This document shows positions 1-10,949 of a DNA stretch of 64,000 bases, one piece after another. The position numbers and the translations under genes were made by a program. How positions within the stretch are numbered: the first letter of the stretch is position 1; every line of letters begins with the position of its first letter. Below the pieces are notes generated by a model. It was not told the origin of the DNA. It worked only from the letters and a program-made list of their open reading frames with translations, and did no database searches. The stretch covers positions 5,606,803 to 5,670,802 of the forward strand of contig CM071599.1 in NCBI GenBank assembly GCA_036435485.1, given 5' to 3'. Origin of the DNA: Saposhnikovia divaricata. Lineage: Eukaryota; Streptophyta; Magnoliopsida; Apiales; Apiaceae.

Positions 1-1
1 T

Positions 2-964
2 GATATACTTCTCACAGGATCATCAGAAGAACTAGTGCACTCATTCTTTCAGGTTCTCAGCAAAGAGTTTCAGATGAAGGATCTTGGAGCTATTCACCAC
101 TTTCTTGGCATTGAGATCACACCCACAGATGATGGTTTACATCTATCTCAGTCTCACTATGCTCTGAACATCCTCGACAAAGCAAACATGTTGGATTGTA
201 AACCTATGTCTACACCACTGGATACCAAAGCACAGTATCAAGCTCCCACCTCAGCACTTGCAGATCCCAGTTCATATCGTAGCATTGTTGGAGCTCTACA
301 GTATCTTACTCTTACAAGACCTGACCTCTCATACAGTGTTAATTTCGTGTCTCAATTTATGCATGCTCCTACAACCACTCATATGAAGCTTGTTCATCGC
401 ATTCTCCGTTATATCAAAGGCACGTATGATATTGGTCTGTCTCTTACTTCCAATACATCTCTCAACTTGTGTGCTTTTTCTGATGCCGACTGGGCTGGTT
501 GTCCAATCACTAGGCGTTCTACTACTGGCTATTGTACCTTCTTAGGTGCCAACATCATTTAATGGTGTGCAAAAAAACAGCATACAGTTTCACGCTCTAG
601 TACTGAGGCTGAGTATCGTGCAATGGCACACACAGCTGCTGAACTTACTTGGCTCTCTTATATTCTCAAAGAACTTCATGTCACTCAACTGCAACCTCCA
701 ACTCTATTTTGTGATAACATTAGTGCTCTCTATATGACTGTGAATCCGGTTTTTCATGCTCGAAGTAAACATATTGAACTTGATTATCATTTTGTTCGGG
801 AACGTGTTGCTCTTGGATTGCTTATTACCAAATATGTTCCATCAATTCAACAAATTGCTGATTTATTCACCAAGTCCCTTCCAAAGGCTGCCTTGGCCTT
901 CTTTCGCAACAAACTGTGCCTTCGTTCCCGGCACAGTTTGCGGGAGGATATTAAAACTACATGA
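2..964 (+). pseudogene. Ty1/copia polyprotein 3' end (RT C-terminus and RNase H), degenerate
   Basis: The window opens inside a copia pol frame, just after the start of the RT catalytic box (the frame begins DILLTGSS). The connection region follows (QMKDLGAIHHFLGIEI, then TRPDLSYSVNFVSQF). RNase H follows, with SDADWAGCP and STEAEYRAMA, and the typical C-terminal DLFTKSLPK. A TAA at 560-562 interrupts RNase H in frame, and the same frame resumes directly after it, so this is a point lesion and not a frameshift. The 5' part of the element lies outside the window. The reading is confident for family and domain, and the copy is not functional. Confidence 0.9.
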
Positions 965-1327
965 ATGAGTTGTAGGAGTGATAAGGTTCATGGAGTGATA
1001 AGGCTGTTATGGAGTGATAAGGCTGCCAATTACAACTCATTCGTACACATGGAATGTTGATGGTAATGAGTAGTTTTCAGGAACAACATGGTCACATACA
1101 AACTGGTATGTATGGCTTCCATGTGATGCTGAGTGGTTCATGATGGAGCACATGTATTTCATGTATTAGCACATGCACGTGAAGAGAGGATAGTGCGATC
1201 GATGAAGAGAGGATAGTGCGATCGATGCACAATCAATCTGCACAATGCTATATATATATGTGTGTAATGTTAAGCAAGATAACTAAGCAGTTATAAACAA
1301 ACATTAGCCAAGTTTCTTCAATAACAC
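949..1327 (+). repeat. Probable 3' LTR of the copia remnant
   Basis: A purine-rich tract (941-948) directly precedes this stretch, and the pol frame ends at 964, as expected at a copia PPT/LTR junction. The sequence holds a TATA-like run near 1248-1258 and ends in CA. The 5' TG is not intact (TA here) and no second LTR is available for comparison, so both borders are estimates. It contains a perfect 23-bp tandem duplication at 1181-1226. Confidence 0.45.
1181..1226. repeat. Two perfect tandem copies of a 23-bp unit
   Basis: The unit beginning GAAGAGAGGATAGTGCGATC occurs at 1181-1203 and again at 1204-1226 without mismatch. It lies inside the probable copia LTR. Confidence 0.9.
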
Positions 1328-1361
1328 AGTTGTATCATTACCCTTTATATTCAATACATTT

Positions 1362-1565
1362 TCAGTTTTTCTCTCGTTTAAGGTACTTAAGAATATTCTT
1401 GACAGCTATCCAGTGACCCTCACCTGGATTAGACTGGTATCTGCTAGTCATGCTTAAAGCATACGAGACATCTGGACGAGTACATATTATTGCATACATT
1501 ATAGAACCAATTACCGAAGCATATGGTACTTTACTTATACGGGTTCCACTCTCCGCGACCCCCAA
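1362..1565 (-). pseudogene. Copia RT/RNase H connection fragment
   Basis: About 200 bp on the minus strand encode the segment PYASVIGSIMYAIICTRPDV followed by a conserved RYQSNPGEGHW stretch and an LKYLK end. This is the region joining RT and RNase H in copia polyproteins. It is close in sequence to the same segment of the intact copia element at 20464-24408. No LTRs or other domains are attached, so it is an isolated relic in opposite orientation to the copia remnant before it. Confidence 0.8.
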
Positions 1566-1776
1566 TATTAAGAATTACAGAGACCAAGATAAGGAGTTTG
1601 TAATAAAAAGCTCGATCGGTCATATTCAAATTCAGCTTTTGGGGCCTAAAACATATATGGACTAAACATTTACGGATCTATTCATAGAAAAACTTAAAAA
1701 TTTATGTGTCCTTAAGTTTGGAAAGCCCTAGACGTAAGTTTTCTTCATCTTATATAACCAGATGACTTATTATCGT

Positions 1777-1890
1777 CAGGGGCGGAACTAGGGGGCTAGC
1801 CCTGGCGCTAGCCCTAGTCGAACCAAAATTTCGCCAGTGGCACTTAGCTATTTGAGCCCCGGCTAGATTCGGGTTCTGGTTCCGCCACTG
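1777..1890. mobile_element. hAT-type MITE, 114 bp
   Basis: The ends are CAGGGGCGGAACTAG and, reverse complemented, CAGTGGCGGAACCAG, an imperfect 15-bp terminal inverted repeat. The 8-bp flanks are ATTATCGT and TCTATCGT, which share 6 of 8 bases and fit the 8-bp duplication of hAT elements. There is no coding capacity. Confidence 0.65.
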
Positions 1891-1950
1891 TCTATCGTCT
1901 TACCTCATTGTAGAGTAAAATGCCAAGTTACAACCAAAGAAGTTTATAGA

Positions 1951-2093
1951 AGTTTATAGATAAGCAAATAAATTTGTGTGCATGAATATTATCCAATATC
2001 CAATAAATTAACTAGATCGAAGTAATTACTAACAAGCTTATAGATAAACAAATAAATTTGTGTGCATGAATATATCCAATAAATTAATTAGAA
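1951..2093. repeat. Imperfect local direct duplication upstream of the S1-type gene
   Basis: A segment with core TTTATAGATAAGCAAATAAA followed by TTTGTGTGCATGAATAT occurs at about 1953-2012 and again at about 2036-2090. The copies differ by small indels. It lies within 150 bp upstream of the S-protein homologue. Confidence 0.7.
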
Positions 2094-2228
2094 AAAGTTC
2101 AATAATGAGTACACATATACAATCACAAGGTGGTGTATCTAGGCTAAACAAAAAAAATTACAATTACGATTACAAGATTGTAAAATTTGTGCAACATTGA
2201 AAAATCTCTACTACTGCTAAAAAATAAC

Positions 2229-2678
2229 ATGTGGAAAAGAAATTGCTCATCACTTTCAGTCATCCTCTTCATCTTCACTCTTCTTCCCTCACTAAGCATT
2301 TCCAAAATTCATGTTTTTGTGACGAACAATGTACCTAGTGATTCCCCAAATCCCGTTACCGCTCATTGTCAATCGAAAGACAACGATCTCGGATATCATA
2401 CTCTTCATGTCAATGAATACATTACTTGGAGATTCAATCCAAGTATCTGGGGAAATACTCTCTTCTTTTGCCACCTTTGGTGGGGAGACAGAAATGTACA
2501 ATTCAATTCATATGAAGAAAAGATACCTTGGTTTTGTGCAATTAAGGGTAATTTACCGTGGCAAATTAAAAGTAATACATGTTATTGGGAAGCAAGAGCT
2601 GATGGAATCTATTTTAACAAAGTGAATGACACCAATGATTCACCCTCATGGGTAAAAAAGTATCCCTGGAATGTGTGA
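2229..2678 (+). CDS. S-protein homologue (plant self-incompatibility S1 family), secreted
   Basis: A single-exon gene encodes 149 residues. Residues 1-25 form a hydrophobic signal peptide (core VILFIFTLLPSLSIS). The mature part shows S1-family hallmarks: IHVFVTNNV at the start, four cysteines at 47, 81, 103 and 118, the FFCHLWWG motif near 79-86, and the late CYWEARADGIYF block. Family members are small secreted beta-sandwich proteins. The Papaver founder is the pistil determinant of self-incompatibility, and most dicot homologues have unknown, probably peptide-signalling, roles. The ATG at 2229 is chosen because it leads straight into the signal peptide; the frame is open upstream to 2187 but has no ATG there. 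The length is normal and no lesion is visible. It is probably functional, but its specific role cannot be told. Confidence 0.88.
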   Translation: MWKRNCSSLSVILFIFTLLPSLSISKIHVFVTNNVPSDSPNPVTAHCQSKDNDLGYHTLHVNEYITWRFNPSIWGNTLFFCHLWWGDRNVQFNSYEEKIPWFCAIKGNLPWQIKSNTCYWEARADGIYFNKVNDTNDSPSWVKKYPWNV

Positions 2679-3736
2679 AGTGATCAAGTTTTTAACTGTT
2701 TCTTCTTTGCTGTAAAATTATAAATGAATGGACTATTTCAACTTACAAGCATATGTCATACTTTAAAACAAGATCTCGATAAGGCCTTTCTCTAAAACTT
2801 TAAGGTTATACCTTATTAGGATCTTATATTTAATATTCTAACAAATTGTTAACGAATGAAATATTTCATCTTGTATTGTGCAAATCCTGTGGGCTTCTTC
2901 GGTTCACGGATTCGAATCTTATCAAAAAAATAAAGCGAACGTATGAGTGTGAAAAGAAAAAAAAAAAAGGACCGGATTAAGGTAATGGACAGTAATGTCA
3001 GATTAGGATACAATTGGAAGGCCCCCCTACTGCTACTTCTATTCATGACCTGATTTATGTGCTAAATTAGTCAAAGGTCGGTTTCAGAATATCCCGAATT
3101 TAACTGTTTGGGAACTGTATACATAGATTCAGGCCTCCACCGTATTTAATGGGCTCAGAGTTATGACAAGAAAGTATGGAATATGGAAGAGGATATTAGT
3201 TTTATTAAATTAGGTATTAAAATTTGTTACCGATGATGATATTTTGAAATGTTTTATTGGATGATCCTGACGGGTTTATTACAATTATAATCAATCAAAA
3301 TAAATGTCACATCATTTTGTAACAATTTTTTATATCCAATTTAGTACCTTTAGCATTTTACTTTTTAATAATCGATATACAATTTATATGGACAAATATT
3401 TCTCCTTCCCACATTTTACAGTGAAGACAGAAACATGAGAAAAGAACAAAGTTATTTTAATATAAATTTGAATTACTGAGTATGTGGAATTCTAAAAACA
3501 TCAAGCCACATCTTCCATCACAATCCCAACACTAGTTCTGGAATTTACATGGAGAGGGCTATTATCATCACACTTCTTGTCTTGCTTAAAGCTAGGAAAT
3601 TCAAAAAAAAAAACCTGCAAATGCAAAAAAGAACAGAATTGTCCTGTTTTTGCTGCTGGTCTCCTCAATGTAGAGTCTTGCATGGACTCTAGCACGGGTG
3701 CTAGTCCCTAACAATCGATGGATGCAACCATCTATC
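2679..3736. other. Intergenic spacer between two convergent genes
   Basis: The sequence is AT-rich, with A-runs near 2925 and 2950 and no credible ORF. It must contain the 3' UTR of the S1-type gene and downstream sequence of YUCCA. I see no recognisable repeat family in it. Confidence 0.6.
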
Positions 3737-3884
3737 GCTGAAATTTTTTTATGGATAAATGGTTTGCCATTCATCGCATGTTAGGGATCAGCCGCCCTCT
3801 TATCACACATGCTGAAATTTTTTTACGGGTAAATGGTTTGCCATTCATCGCATGTTAGGGATCAGCCGCCCTCTTATCACACAT
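3737..3884. repeat. Tandem duplication, 74-bp unit, overlapping the YUCCA stop codon
   Basis: Two adjacent copies (3737-3810 and 3811-3884) share the core TGGTTTGCCATTCATCGCAT and CAGCCGCCCTCTTATCACAC and differ at only a few bases. The right copy contains the TGA stop (3877-3879) and the final codons of YUCCA. The left copy repeats that end in the 3' flank. Confidence 0.92.
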
Positions 3885-5537
3885 GTGATTTGCATCTTCT
3901 ATGACCAGCCATCACAACAGAAGAATGTTTCATTTTCTTTGTTTCTTCTTTCCATAATTTCCCAATGTCTTGTGAAACTCTAGTAGCATCAAATGATGCA
4001 CCAGCCAGCCCTCTGTTTGTGAATCCAACTGCATAAAGCCCATCTTTTCCTTTCCATCCATGTGGATATTTTGTCACTGGGGTCCCCTCTCTTGAAAAGA
4101 ATTCATTTTCCTATCAAATATTATAAAGAAGAATAATTAACCTCTCACCTCTTGGTGTAGCGATATCTCCCTCGTTCCCTTTACGAGATGTCGAGAGTTT
4201 GAACCTTGTCAAAAGACAAGATGAGTGTGTGTATAAATATATATAAAAAAGGAACAATTAAAAAGATACCCAACTTCCATAACTGTCATATGAATCTATA
4301 AGAATAATTAAAAAGATACTCACCTTTAACCATGAAGGAACATTACTGCAATACCCTGTAGCAAAGATGACAGCATCTATGTCAAGAATTTCGCCATCTA
4401 CAAACTCGACACTACGACGAGAAAGCTTCTTGATTCCAGGGACTATTTTGATTTCTCCAGACCGAATCTTTTGCAATGCACCAATATCAAGCACAGGGGT
4501 CTTTCCTTCAGTATCCTTGTACTGCAGAGGTCCTGTTAATGGCCTTTTCAGACCATACTTCTCTACATTTCCAAGAATTAAACTCGAAAGAGATACTAAA
4601 ATGGTGTCGACCATCGAAATTGGCATCCACTTTAACATTTTAGCTGCTAATCCGTAAGTTGATGCTCCAAATATATTTATTGGCAGAACATGCACCTATA
4701 AATCATAAAAAAGGTATAATATAGTATAATAATCAGATTTTGAGTTTCAGAATGTAGGATTAATCCTGCACTTAGTTGATAGCATGCATACTGTACTTAA
4801 ATTTCGAACATGAAATAATTGCCCTTTGAAGGCAAGGTCATTGATTTTTGAAGGACATTTTTACTCACCGAGCTTCGGACCACCATTGAAGGATTTGCCT
4901 TGTGGTGACAAAGATCAAGCGAAACTTCCATACCCGAATTGCCACAGCCAACAACTAGCACATTTTTGCCCTGAAAATCCTTACCAGACTTATAGTCACA
5001 AGCATGCATGACACTGCCACGAAACTCTCTAAGTCCTTCAACATCTGGCACAATCTTCTCTGCATTCTCTCCTGTAGCCACAACAAGCCACCTACAAATG
5101 TAATTCATCACACTCATCACCGCCCCGCCTTTGGTTGTCACTACTCTGAGTCGCCACATACCACATGTTTCATCGTACATTGCAGACTGCACGGACTCGT
5201 TAAATCTCGGATTGATCTCGAATTTTTTAGCATAGGATTCGAGATACTCAAGGAACTGAAATTTTGTTGGATATTCAGGATAGTGTTTCGGGAAGGGAAA
5301 TGATGGTAGTTGACAGAATTGTTTAGGTAAGTGAAGTTTAAGGCGATTATAAGTGCGGTTTTGCCATAGAGAGGCAATGCAATCAGCTTGTTCCAGAATT
5401 ACAAAAGAGACACCCTGCTGTTTTAGGCCAGCAGCTACTGCAAGTCCCGATGGTCCAGCACCTACAATAACCGGTCCAGTTACTAGTGTGCAACGACGAG
5501 CGAAAAATTGATTGCTATATTCGAGATTGTATACCAT
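3877..5537 (-). CDS. YUC: YUCCA-type flavin monooxygenase (indole-3-pyruvate monooxygenase)
   Basis: The enzyme converts indole-3-pyruvate to indole-3-acetic acid using FAD and NADPH, the last step of the main auxin pathway. Three exons (minus strand) are 5537-4869, 4695-4324 and 4110-3877, all with GT-AG introns and all joined in phase 0. They give 424 residues, the usual length. Visible motifs are the FAD site GAGPSG (26-31), ATGENAE (154-160), the NADPH site GCGNSG (197-202) and ATGYCSNVP (335-343). The NPSMVVRSSVHVLP stretch and the C-terminal GHRRC resemble the Arabidopsis YUC3/5/7/8/9 group. The start at 5537 places 20 residues before GPVIVGAG, as in relatives; a longer ATG at 5687 would add an unrelated 50-residue leader. 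The final codons and stop lie in a 74-bp tandem duplication. A copia LTR sits 532 bp upstream in sense orientation. No lesion is visible. Confidence 0.95.
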
Positions 5538-5631
5538 TATTCGAGAACTGAAGCTTGGAAAAAAGGCAGAAGAGAGGGGAAGAAAATGTGGTATGGTTTG
5601 TTCTTGAAGCAAATGTGAGAATGTGGTAGGG

Positions 5632-5645
5632 GATATAAATAGAGA
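5632..5645 (-). promoter_or_regulatory. Possible TATA box of YUCCA
   Basis: The minus strand reads CTATTTATATCC about 95 bp upstream of the chosen ATG at 5537. The position would allow a short 5' UTR and supports that start over the ATG at 5687. The motif is not strictly canonical on this strand. Confidence 0.35.
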
Positions 5646-5904
5646 AAATAAGTCATTACTCATCATTGGAGGGGCATGCATACACATGTATTATGAACAA
5701 ATATTATGTAATTAATTTGTTTGTTAATTATTATGGTAAACAACGACTGATTTCATTGCCTACAGTTTTATAGGCCTCTGTATCATTTAAGCAGACTCAA
5801 ATCTATGATTAGTCAACCGCTAACATAGATAGTTAAGTATAGAGGATGTAGCTTAGAAAATACATTATAGTTAGGCACAACATTACAAAATAAATATTAT
5901 TTAC

Positions 5905-6068
5905 AAGAATCTTAGGTACTGTATCTTATGAAAGTAAATATTCATGTGTCAGTCATACACATTTTACAGTATCTAAGGATGTACATCAACTCCTTACTAC
6001 TTTACCAGAGGTCTCGCTTTTGCATTATGTGAAAATTTACAAGCTCATCGAATCTTAGGTACTGTATT
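5905..6068. repeat. Local direct repeat, one copy of which was the copia target
   Basis: AATCTTAGGTACTGTAT occurs at about 5908-5924 and again at 6051-6067. In the first copy it runs on as CTTATGAAAGTAAATATTCA. In the second copy that continuation is found only after the copia element, from 9356. The first copy therefore preserves the uninterrupted site. Confidence 0.85.
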
Positions 6069-6735
6069 CGTTAGGAATCTGTCTGATTCTCGGCAAATGC
6101 AGAAGCGATTTGGTAAATATGTGTGCTTAGATCCCACAAATATACGTGATAGTAATGAAGCAACAAACCAACAATACAGTAAAAGAGACAAAAGATTTAA
6201 CGTGGTTCGGCCCAGCCTACATCCACAAGAGCAACAACTTCACACTAGATAAAAGAGATTACAATATCCGAGTATCCGGTCCCTGAATTTCATACAAAAA
6301 TTCAGCCCTACAATACCTATTATGTATATCCCCAACTCACTGAAGTGTTTATCTCAAAACCTCCTCCTATCACTGTTTCCCGACAACCTTTCCTTCTCTC
6401 CCTCTCCCAACCCAGACAGTGCCACACAACCTGATAGAAAGACCCCTGCAGCGAGACCACCTCCGATGGCTGCAGTCAGACCCAAGTATCCTAAGGAATA
6501 GTTTAGGCACGAGAACCTTCTATCCCGACACTTCCTGAAAGCGGGCTAAACCGGCTCCCCTACTAGACGGACTATCTAGCAGCTATATAGAGAGAGAAGA
6601 GAGAATTATGGTGTATTTGATAATGAAGGAGGAGAGGGGTATTTATAGATGGAAAGATGTAGTAGGTTGGGGGGTTGGTGAAGAGTTGGTGAGGGAGTTG
6701 GTGGAAAGAAAAGCAGCTAAGGCTGCTGCCTAACA
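6069..6735 (-). repeat. 3' LTR of the shortened copia element
   Basis: It is 667 bp. The outer TG has become CG at 6069, and the inner end is CTAACA. It carries a clear TATAAATA on the minus strand at 6640-6647 and faces the YUCCA promoter. Confidence 0.9.
6640..6647 (-). promoter_or_regulatory. LTR TATA box pointing toward YUCCA
   Basis: The minus strand reads TATAAATA here; the same motif is at 9261-9268 in the other LTR. Transcription from it would leave the element at 6069 and run toward YUCCA. The motif is visible; activity is inferred. Confidence 0.55.
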
Positions 6736-7129
6736 ATCTCCCCCTCTTCCCAAACTCACAGCTCTTCACTTGCACTCCATACCTGCGTCCCGCTTGCACA
6801 GCTCCAACTTTTCCTCGATACGTATCATTCCCTACGACAAAACTCCCCCCGAGTCCAAGACTCCAAACTATACCCTAGTTTGCACATTCATTCTCGAATG
6901 ACCACTTGCTATACGCACAAGTGTACCATTGACCTCTATTTGTCCAACTACATACATGTGAAGCAATCTGTTGTATACACACATACTCACTTGATTCACG
7001 TCGGCCAATCCCATATGTAGTCCATCACACACGCAAGTGTGACCATCACACACACAAGTGTGACCATCGATCTTTCATTTACTCCCCAACTACATATCAA
7101 ACAAATCAATCTGTTGCATGGTTCACTGC

Positions 7130-8527
7130 TCACTTGATTCGTGTTGATCGATGCCCATATGCAGCTACAACACACCAACTACTCTTGATGTCGTGGAAGC
7201 CCTTCGACCAAGCATCCATCCCAGCAGTCTTTGCACCATCGTCTAGACTAGAAGGCAATACAACCGCAGCAGTATCCTTCAAGTCACTCTTCCCTCGTGC
7301 ACGAGATAACCAGATTTTCGAAGGTCCAGTACGTTCTGGCCACGTACTAATCAGACGATATATTCCCCCATGTAGCTCTCCCTTCATCCGAACCACACGA
7401 CCTCTTTTGATATTCATAGCTCCCCCTACTACAGAGCATTTGTAGCCTTCTGAAGCTAACCAACCGATAAATATTAAATTTTTCCTCAGCTTAGGCACAT
7501 ATCTTACCCCGTTCAAGCTGCGAACTATTCCATCGAACATTTTGATTTTCACAATTCCAATCCTCTTGATCTCACAAGTAGATCCATCAGCTAAAAAAAC
7601 TGTTTCATTCTTTGTATCTTGGAATTTGTCAAAATGCCTCCTCTCGGAACATACATGGTAAGATGACCCTGAGTCTAATATCCATTCTCCTAGAGAACTA
7701 ATGCCTCGATTGAAGACGGTGCAAAAATCTTCACAATCGAGAGTAACCACAGCCAATGATGCATCTGGATCCTTCCTATTAAGCGGACAATTCGGCCTAA
7801 TATGACCTCACTCCTTGCAACCAAAGCACTGCATGCCCTTTTCACTGTATCTGGATTTACCCCTGCTATTGGTAGATCCTCTCACAGCACCCCTTCCTCT
7901 ATTATTTTGACTACGCAAAGCCAAAACTGTCATTCTGTCCTTGTCACCATCCAGGTTCTTCCTTCCAGCATTTGACAAAAGTGCTGACTGAACCTCCTCC
8001 ATTTTTAACGTGTCCTTTCCGTACAAAATGGTTGTGACCAAATGATCGAATGACTCCAGAAGCGAAGTAAGAAGAATAAGGGCCTTATCTTCTTCCTCCA
8101 ATTTTACATCAACCTTTTCAAGTTGATCAACAATACCATTAAACACATTCATGTGCTCAATAACATTGCCTTGAGCTGCCATCTTCAGCTTGTATAACTC
8201 GCACTTCAGATTTAACTTTGTAGTCAAGTTCTTCCCGAGATACAATGTCTCTAACTTTGACCATAATTCCTTCGGCGTGCTTTCGTCAACAACATTATTG
8301 ATAATGTTATCAGCAATGCATAGTCTGATGATACTCATGCATTGCGACTCAGCATCCTCCCAATCTTCATCGCTCATCTTTGTTGGTTTTCCCTCCTTCC
8401 CCTTCAAAGCCCTTGCTAGCTTCTGTTGGGTTAGGATATCCTTTAAACTTTTCTGCCAAAGAGTAAAACTTCCTTTACCATCATATGGGGTCACCTTGAA
8501 TCCTCCAATACTTGCCATGATCTCCAT
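7130..8527 (-). pseudogene. gag and protease-start remnant of the shortened copia element
   Basis: Reading from 8527 down, a gag of the UBN2/copia type starts MEIMASIGGFKVTPYDGKG and runs to a CX2C zinc-knuckle start (CFGC). A TGA at about 7805-7807 interrupts the knuckle. The same frame resumes at once with the knuckle's H and last C, then the protease active-site region WILDSGSSYHVC (near 7680) and a fragment that continues to the stop near 7130. Nothing after the protease and early spacer is recognisable as integrase or RT. It is non-functional as a polyprotein, though the gag part is nearly complete. Confidence 0.85.
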
Positions 8528-8689
8528 TTGCACACACAAACCAATCCAAACAACTAAATCAATTGGCCAGGTAAGTGTAAGAAACAATGGGAGCACTTCC
8601 GTCAAAATGGCGCCTTATTAGACAACCACTTTTCTTAACGACTTTCCTTCGGCACCAATAATTTAGACACAACTAGCTATGATGCCAAC

Positions 8690-9355
8690 TGTTAGGAATC
8701 TGCCAGATTCCCAGCGAATGCGGAAGCGATTTGGTAAATATGTGTGCTTAGATCCCACAAATATACGTGATAGTAATGAAGTAACAAACCAACAATACAG
8801 TAAAAGAGACAAGAGATTTAACGTGGTTCGGCCCAGCCTACATCCACAAGAGCAACAACTTCATACTAGATAAAAGAGATTACAATATTCTGGTATCCGG
8901 CCCCTGAATTTCATACAAAAATTCAGCCTTACAATACCTATTATGTATATCCCCAACTCACTGAAGTGTTTATCTCAAAACCTCCTCCTATCACTGTTTC
9001 CCGACAACCTTTCCTTCTCTCCCTCTCCCAACCCGAACAGTGCCACATAACCTGATAGAAAGACCCCTGCAGCGGGACCACCTCCGATGGCTGCAGTCAG
9101 ACCCAAGTACCCTAAGGAATAGTTTAGGCACGAGGACCATCTATCCCGACACTTCCTGAAAGCGGGCTAAACCGGCTCCCCTACTAGACGAACTATCTAG
9201 CAGCTATATAGAGAAAGAAGAGAGAATTATGGTGTATTTGATAATGAAGGAGGAGAGGGGTATTTATAGATGGAAAGATGTAGTAGTTTGGGGGTTGGTG
9301 AAGAGTTGGTGAGGGAATTGGTGGAAAGAAAAGCAGCTAAGGCTGCTGCCTAACA
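8690..9355 (-). repeat. 5' LTR of the shortened copia element
   Basis: It is 666 bp, starts TGTTAGGAATC and ends CTAACA. The primer-site remnant is immediately inside it at about 8675-8689. TATAAATA lies on the minus strand at 9261-9268. Confidence 0.9.
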
Positions 9356-9440
9356 GTATCTTATGAAAGTAAATATTCACGTGTCAATCATACACATGTT
9401 CTTGCTTTCCTGTAATGATGATTTTCACAGTAATTTTGTA

Positions 9441-9698
9441 CTCCCTCCGTCTCAAAAAACTCTTCCCATTTTAAAAAACACGTTTGCCAACGCACGCTTT
9501 TGATCATTATTATGTTTAATTTCGTATTAGTATTAAATATAAAAACTTTACTGTATTAAAGTACTCATACATACGAATCCAACAAGATCACTCATGACTA
9601 TATTTGGTCTTATAGATTATGCGTAAATTAGTAATTTGTCTCATGTTATGAACAGGGCCGATATTATAAAGGGGAAGATTATTTTATGACAGAGGGAG
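9441..9698. mobile_element. Stowaway-type MITE
   Basis: The ends are CTCCCTCCGTC and, inverted, CTCCCTCTGTC, flanked by TA on both sides (9439-9440, 9699-9700). This is the common Stowaway arrangement with a TA target. It is about 258 bp with no coding capacity. Confidence 0.85.
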
Positions 9699-10483
9699 TA
9701 ACTTATATGAGTGATGATTTCGGTTTTTTATGTTTTTCTACATCAATTAAATACTCTCACACATTCACACTATTTTCGACAGAATTCGAATCCTCTTCAT
9801 TTCGTAAAGAAACGAAGAAAATAATATTCGTATAACAAAATGTGATGTGATGAATAGTAATGATTTCCTATTTCAAATTAAACAAGCACTTGCGTGGAAC
9901 CAAAAAGTTAGAAATAAGTAGCAGAAATAATAGATCAATCATCCCTGTCCTGAAAATTTCAATTATAACAAAGATTTTGAGAATGGAAATTTCATGATTA
10001 CGGAAATATTAAATCGTGCCCAATAATGCAAACACCCTTATCATTCTTGCAGATAAGGGTGATAATGAAATATTATGCAGATATAACTACAGATTAATGC
10101 AAACAATATAATTAAGGATGAACCAAGTTGTATAACTACTACCATGTATATATGCAAATAATGCATAAGTTATCCTCCAACGAGAATAATTAGATTAAAA
10201 TCGAAATTGCAAATTGATAATTTACATTGTTTAAATCGATAATATAATGCAGATCGCAGTCGAAAAATTAATGATTTACATTCGTGTTTACATTGTTTAA
10301 ATTGATGATTTACACTTTTAGCATTTTTCTTTAGTAAAGCTCATGCCACTATTTGCGCTGATGCATGTCCTAAAAATTTCGAAAACCACAAACCTTCTCG
10401 TTATATACCCCATTGACTTGGAATAGCCGCTAAAACCCACAACGAGTAATGGAATCTGTTTGATTAGTTAAATTTACGCATGT

Positions 10484-10734
10484 AAGAGCATTTTCAATGA
10501 TACATTATTGATTAAAATGATTGTGTAAAATAATATAAAATAATATTTGGCTAAATTTTATCCAATTTTAGGAGTTGTGTTCCAATAGGATTTACAATTT
10601 TAATAAAATTTATATGTATAACTTTGTTACATTTTCAACAAATTTGATTGAAACTTAATAATGTATACAAATTATCTAAAATATTTGTCACATATAATTC
10701 TTTTGTTAACAGGCTCTTTCATTAGAGATGCTCT
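10484..10734. mobile_element. MITE with AGAGCAT termini
   Basis: It begins AGAGCATTTTCAATG and ends CATTAGAGATGCTCT, imperfect terminal inverted repeats. A related copy is at 36757-37131. It is about 250 bp, AT-rich and non-coding. The superfamily is not decided from sequence. Confidence 0.6.
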
Positions 10735-10949
10735 AGTATTATATTCACCAATATAATACTCTTATTAATTTATTTGCTCTACTTTTTCATGCAATATGAA
10801 TTCAAAATATTCTTAGATCATTGCTGATATTTTATTAAACGGTTTATATTTTAAGTTCCATCAATTTCAAATGTTTCTCGATGAATAATGCATAGATTTG
10901 ATCTCATGATTAACTGATTTTGGGTATATTCGCATGTGTTTAAATGTTA

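Larger units (their letters stand above)
6069..9355 (-). mobile_element. Non-autonomous (internally shortened) Ty1/copia element
   Basis: Direct LTRs of 667 and 666 bp flank a 1954-bp interior, oriented on the minus strand. The flanks are GTATT (6064-6068) and GTATC (9356-9360), a 5-bp target duplication with one mismatch. Next to the right LTR the minus strand reads TTGGCATCATAGC, an imperfect initiator-tRNA-Met primer site. A purine-rich tract (GGGAAGAGGGGGAGAT) precedes the left LTR. The interior keeps gag and the protease start only; integrase, RT and RNase H are missing. The LTRs differ at roughly 25-30 sites by eye (about 4%), so it is older than the nested elements at 11-31 kb. Confidence 0.9.

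Noticed and set aside
2187..2228. Upstream extension of the S1-type protein frame
   Set aside because: There is no ATG in this stretch. The ATG at 2229 leads directly into a good signal peptide.
5538..5687. In-frame ATG 50 codons upstream of the YUCCA start
   Set aside because: The extra leader has no similarity to YUCCA N-termini, and a TATA-like site lies inside it at 5632-5645. The ATG at 5537 gives the normal length.
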